Source of the DNA: Dehalococcoidia bacterium
GTDB lineage: Bacteria; Chloroflexota; Dehalococcoidia; Lucifugimonadales; JAGWBF01
Length of the DNA stretch: 6,027 bases
NCBI GenBank assembly: GCA_021296015.1
Contig: JAGWBG010000102.1
Coordinates: 1-6,027 of the forward strand
Direction: 5' to 3'
Below the pieces are notes generated by a model. It did no database searches, had not been told where the DNA came from, and saw only the letters and a program-made list of their open reading frames with translations. Positions within the stretch are counted from its first letter, which is position 1. Each line of letters opens with the position of its first letter. Positions 5,541 to 6,027 of this stretch are shown one piece after another. The position numbers and the translations under genes were made by a program.

Positions 5541-6027
5541 TCACTTGAAATGGGGCATCACCTTCTCGGCGAAAAGCTCCATGACGCGAATGCCCCTCTT
5601 GAGATCCATCCCCGGCCACATCATGCGGAAAATACCGGAGGCCATTCCCAGCGCACGGTATTTTTCTAGCTCCCGGATGCAGTCCTCCGGTGTGCCGATG
5701 ACGAACCTGTCCCTGGCCAGATCCTCAAAGCCTACCCGGAAGGACTCCTCCCCGGGCAGGGCCTTCTCCTGGCCCCACTGGGAGTAGGCTTCGTACTTGC
5801 CGCCCAAGAAGGGCCGGGCTTCCTCGAAGGCCCTGTCCCTGTCCTCGTTGACGTATATCTCCCGTCCTATCGGCAGTTCGTCGGGAATCTGTACACCTGC
5901 TTCCCTGGCGGTCTCGCGATAAAGCCCCACCTGCCTCGCTATAGTGCTGTAGGTGGCATGGGGGTTGACGTACCAGGTATACCCGGACCGCGCGGCCCTC
6001 TTGATTGCCACGTCCCCGTTGGCGGCA
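5541..6027 (-). CDS. LLM-class flavin-dependent oxidoreductase (partial, N terminus beyond right edge)
   Basis: The minus-strand frame is open from the window edge to TGA at 5543-5541, giving 162 complete codons. A GTG at 6011 lies inside the frame but is not taken as the start, because family-type sequence (AANGDVAIKRAARSGYTWYV) continues across it to the edge. The segment matches the C-terminal half of luciferase-like monooxygenases. It has the RAARxGxTWYVNPHA block, then FVIGTPEDCIRELEKYRALG (about residues 104-123 of the visible part), the usual GTPEDC/GSPEEV flavin-pocket motif, and a closing FRMMWPGM...LFAEKVMPHFK helix. The EHH region and flavin-phosphate residues are outside the window. 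It differs from the monooxygenase at 3325-4494 in its C-terminal sequence, so it belongs to another LLM branch and is not a recent duplicate. It is convergent with the asparaginase-like gene, with a 14-nt gap and no visible terminator. Confidence 0.85.
   Translation of the reverse strand, partial: AANGDVAIKRAARSGYTWYVNPHATYSTIARQVGLYRETAREAGVQIPDELPIGREIYVNEDRDRAFEEARPFLGGKYEAYSQWGQEKALPGEESFRVGFEDLARDRFVIGTPEDCIRELEKYRALGMASGIFRMMWPGMDLKRGIRVMELFAEKVMPHFK

Noticed and set aside
6009..6011. GTG at 6011 as the start of a 156-residue protein
   Set aside because: Family-typical LLM sequence continues upstream of it to the window edge, so it is an internal codon of a larger gene.

Overview
The window is about 6 kb of GC-rich (roughly 55-60%), gene-dense bacterial DNA with no RNA genes, CRISPR arrays or transposase genes. 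Its gene content is typical of uncultured Chloroflexota, in particular the SAR202 / Dehalococcoidia-like lineages. It holds luciferase-like flavin monooxygenases (two loci), an Amidohydro_2 hydrolase, an asparaginase-fold protein, and a FAD oxidoreductase / UPF0104 membrane protein pair. This taxonomic assignment is inference from family content only.

Layout. Positions 1-1774 are a minus-strand two-gene unit. A YbhN/UPF0104 (LPG synthase TM-type) membrane protein comes first. It is followed, after a 1-nt gap, by a protoporphyrinogen-oxidase-like FAD oxidoreductase that runs off the left edge. Positions 1775-2111 are a divergent intergenic region. It carries a near-consensus plus-strand sigma70-type promoter, a weaker minus-strand promoter candidate, and a small MITE/REP-like element. 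The element has a perfect 8-bp hairpin core and a 10-bp inverted repeat, and is flanked by a perfect 16-bp direct repeat. It lies in the presumed 5' leader of the next gene, and its right-hand repeat copy runs into that gene's Shine-Dalgarno. Positions 2112-3224 encode an Amidohydro_2 (ACMSD-like) hydrolase interrupted at codon 314 by an in-frame TAG. The remaining 56 codons stay in frame and match the family C terminus, including the conserved active-site Asp motif. Positions 3325-4494 and 4519-5526 encode a limonene-monooxygenase-type luciferase-like oxidoreductase and an asparaginase-family protein, probably co-transcribed. Positions 5541-6027 are the C-terminal part of a second luciferase-like oxidoreductase on the minus strand, convergent with the asparaginase gene (14-nt gap) and cut by the right edge.

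Function. The plus-strand genes look like a small accessory catabolic set: a flavin monooxygenase, a metal-dependent hydrolase/decarboxylase and an amidase-like enzyme. Their shared substrate cannot be read from the sequence. The left pair is more likely an envelope, lipid or isoprenoid function.

I see no convincing new multi-gene system. The points most worth checking are the in-frame amber codon that separates the hydrolase from its active-site Asp, the repeat element in that gene's leader, and two substituted substrate-binding positions in the asparaginase-like protein.
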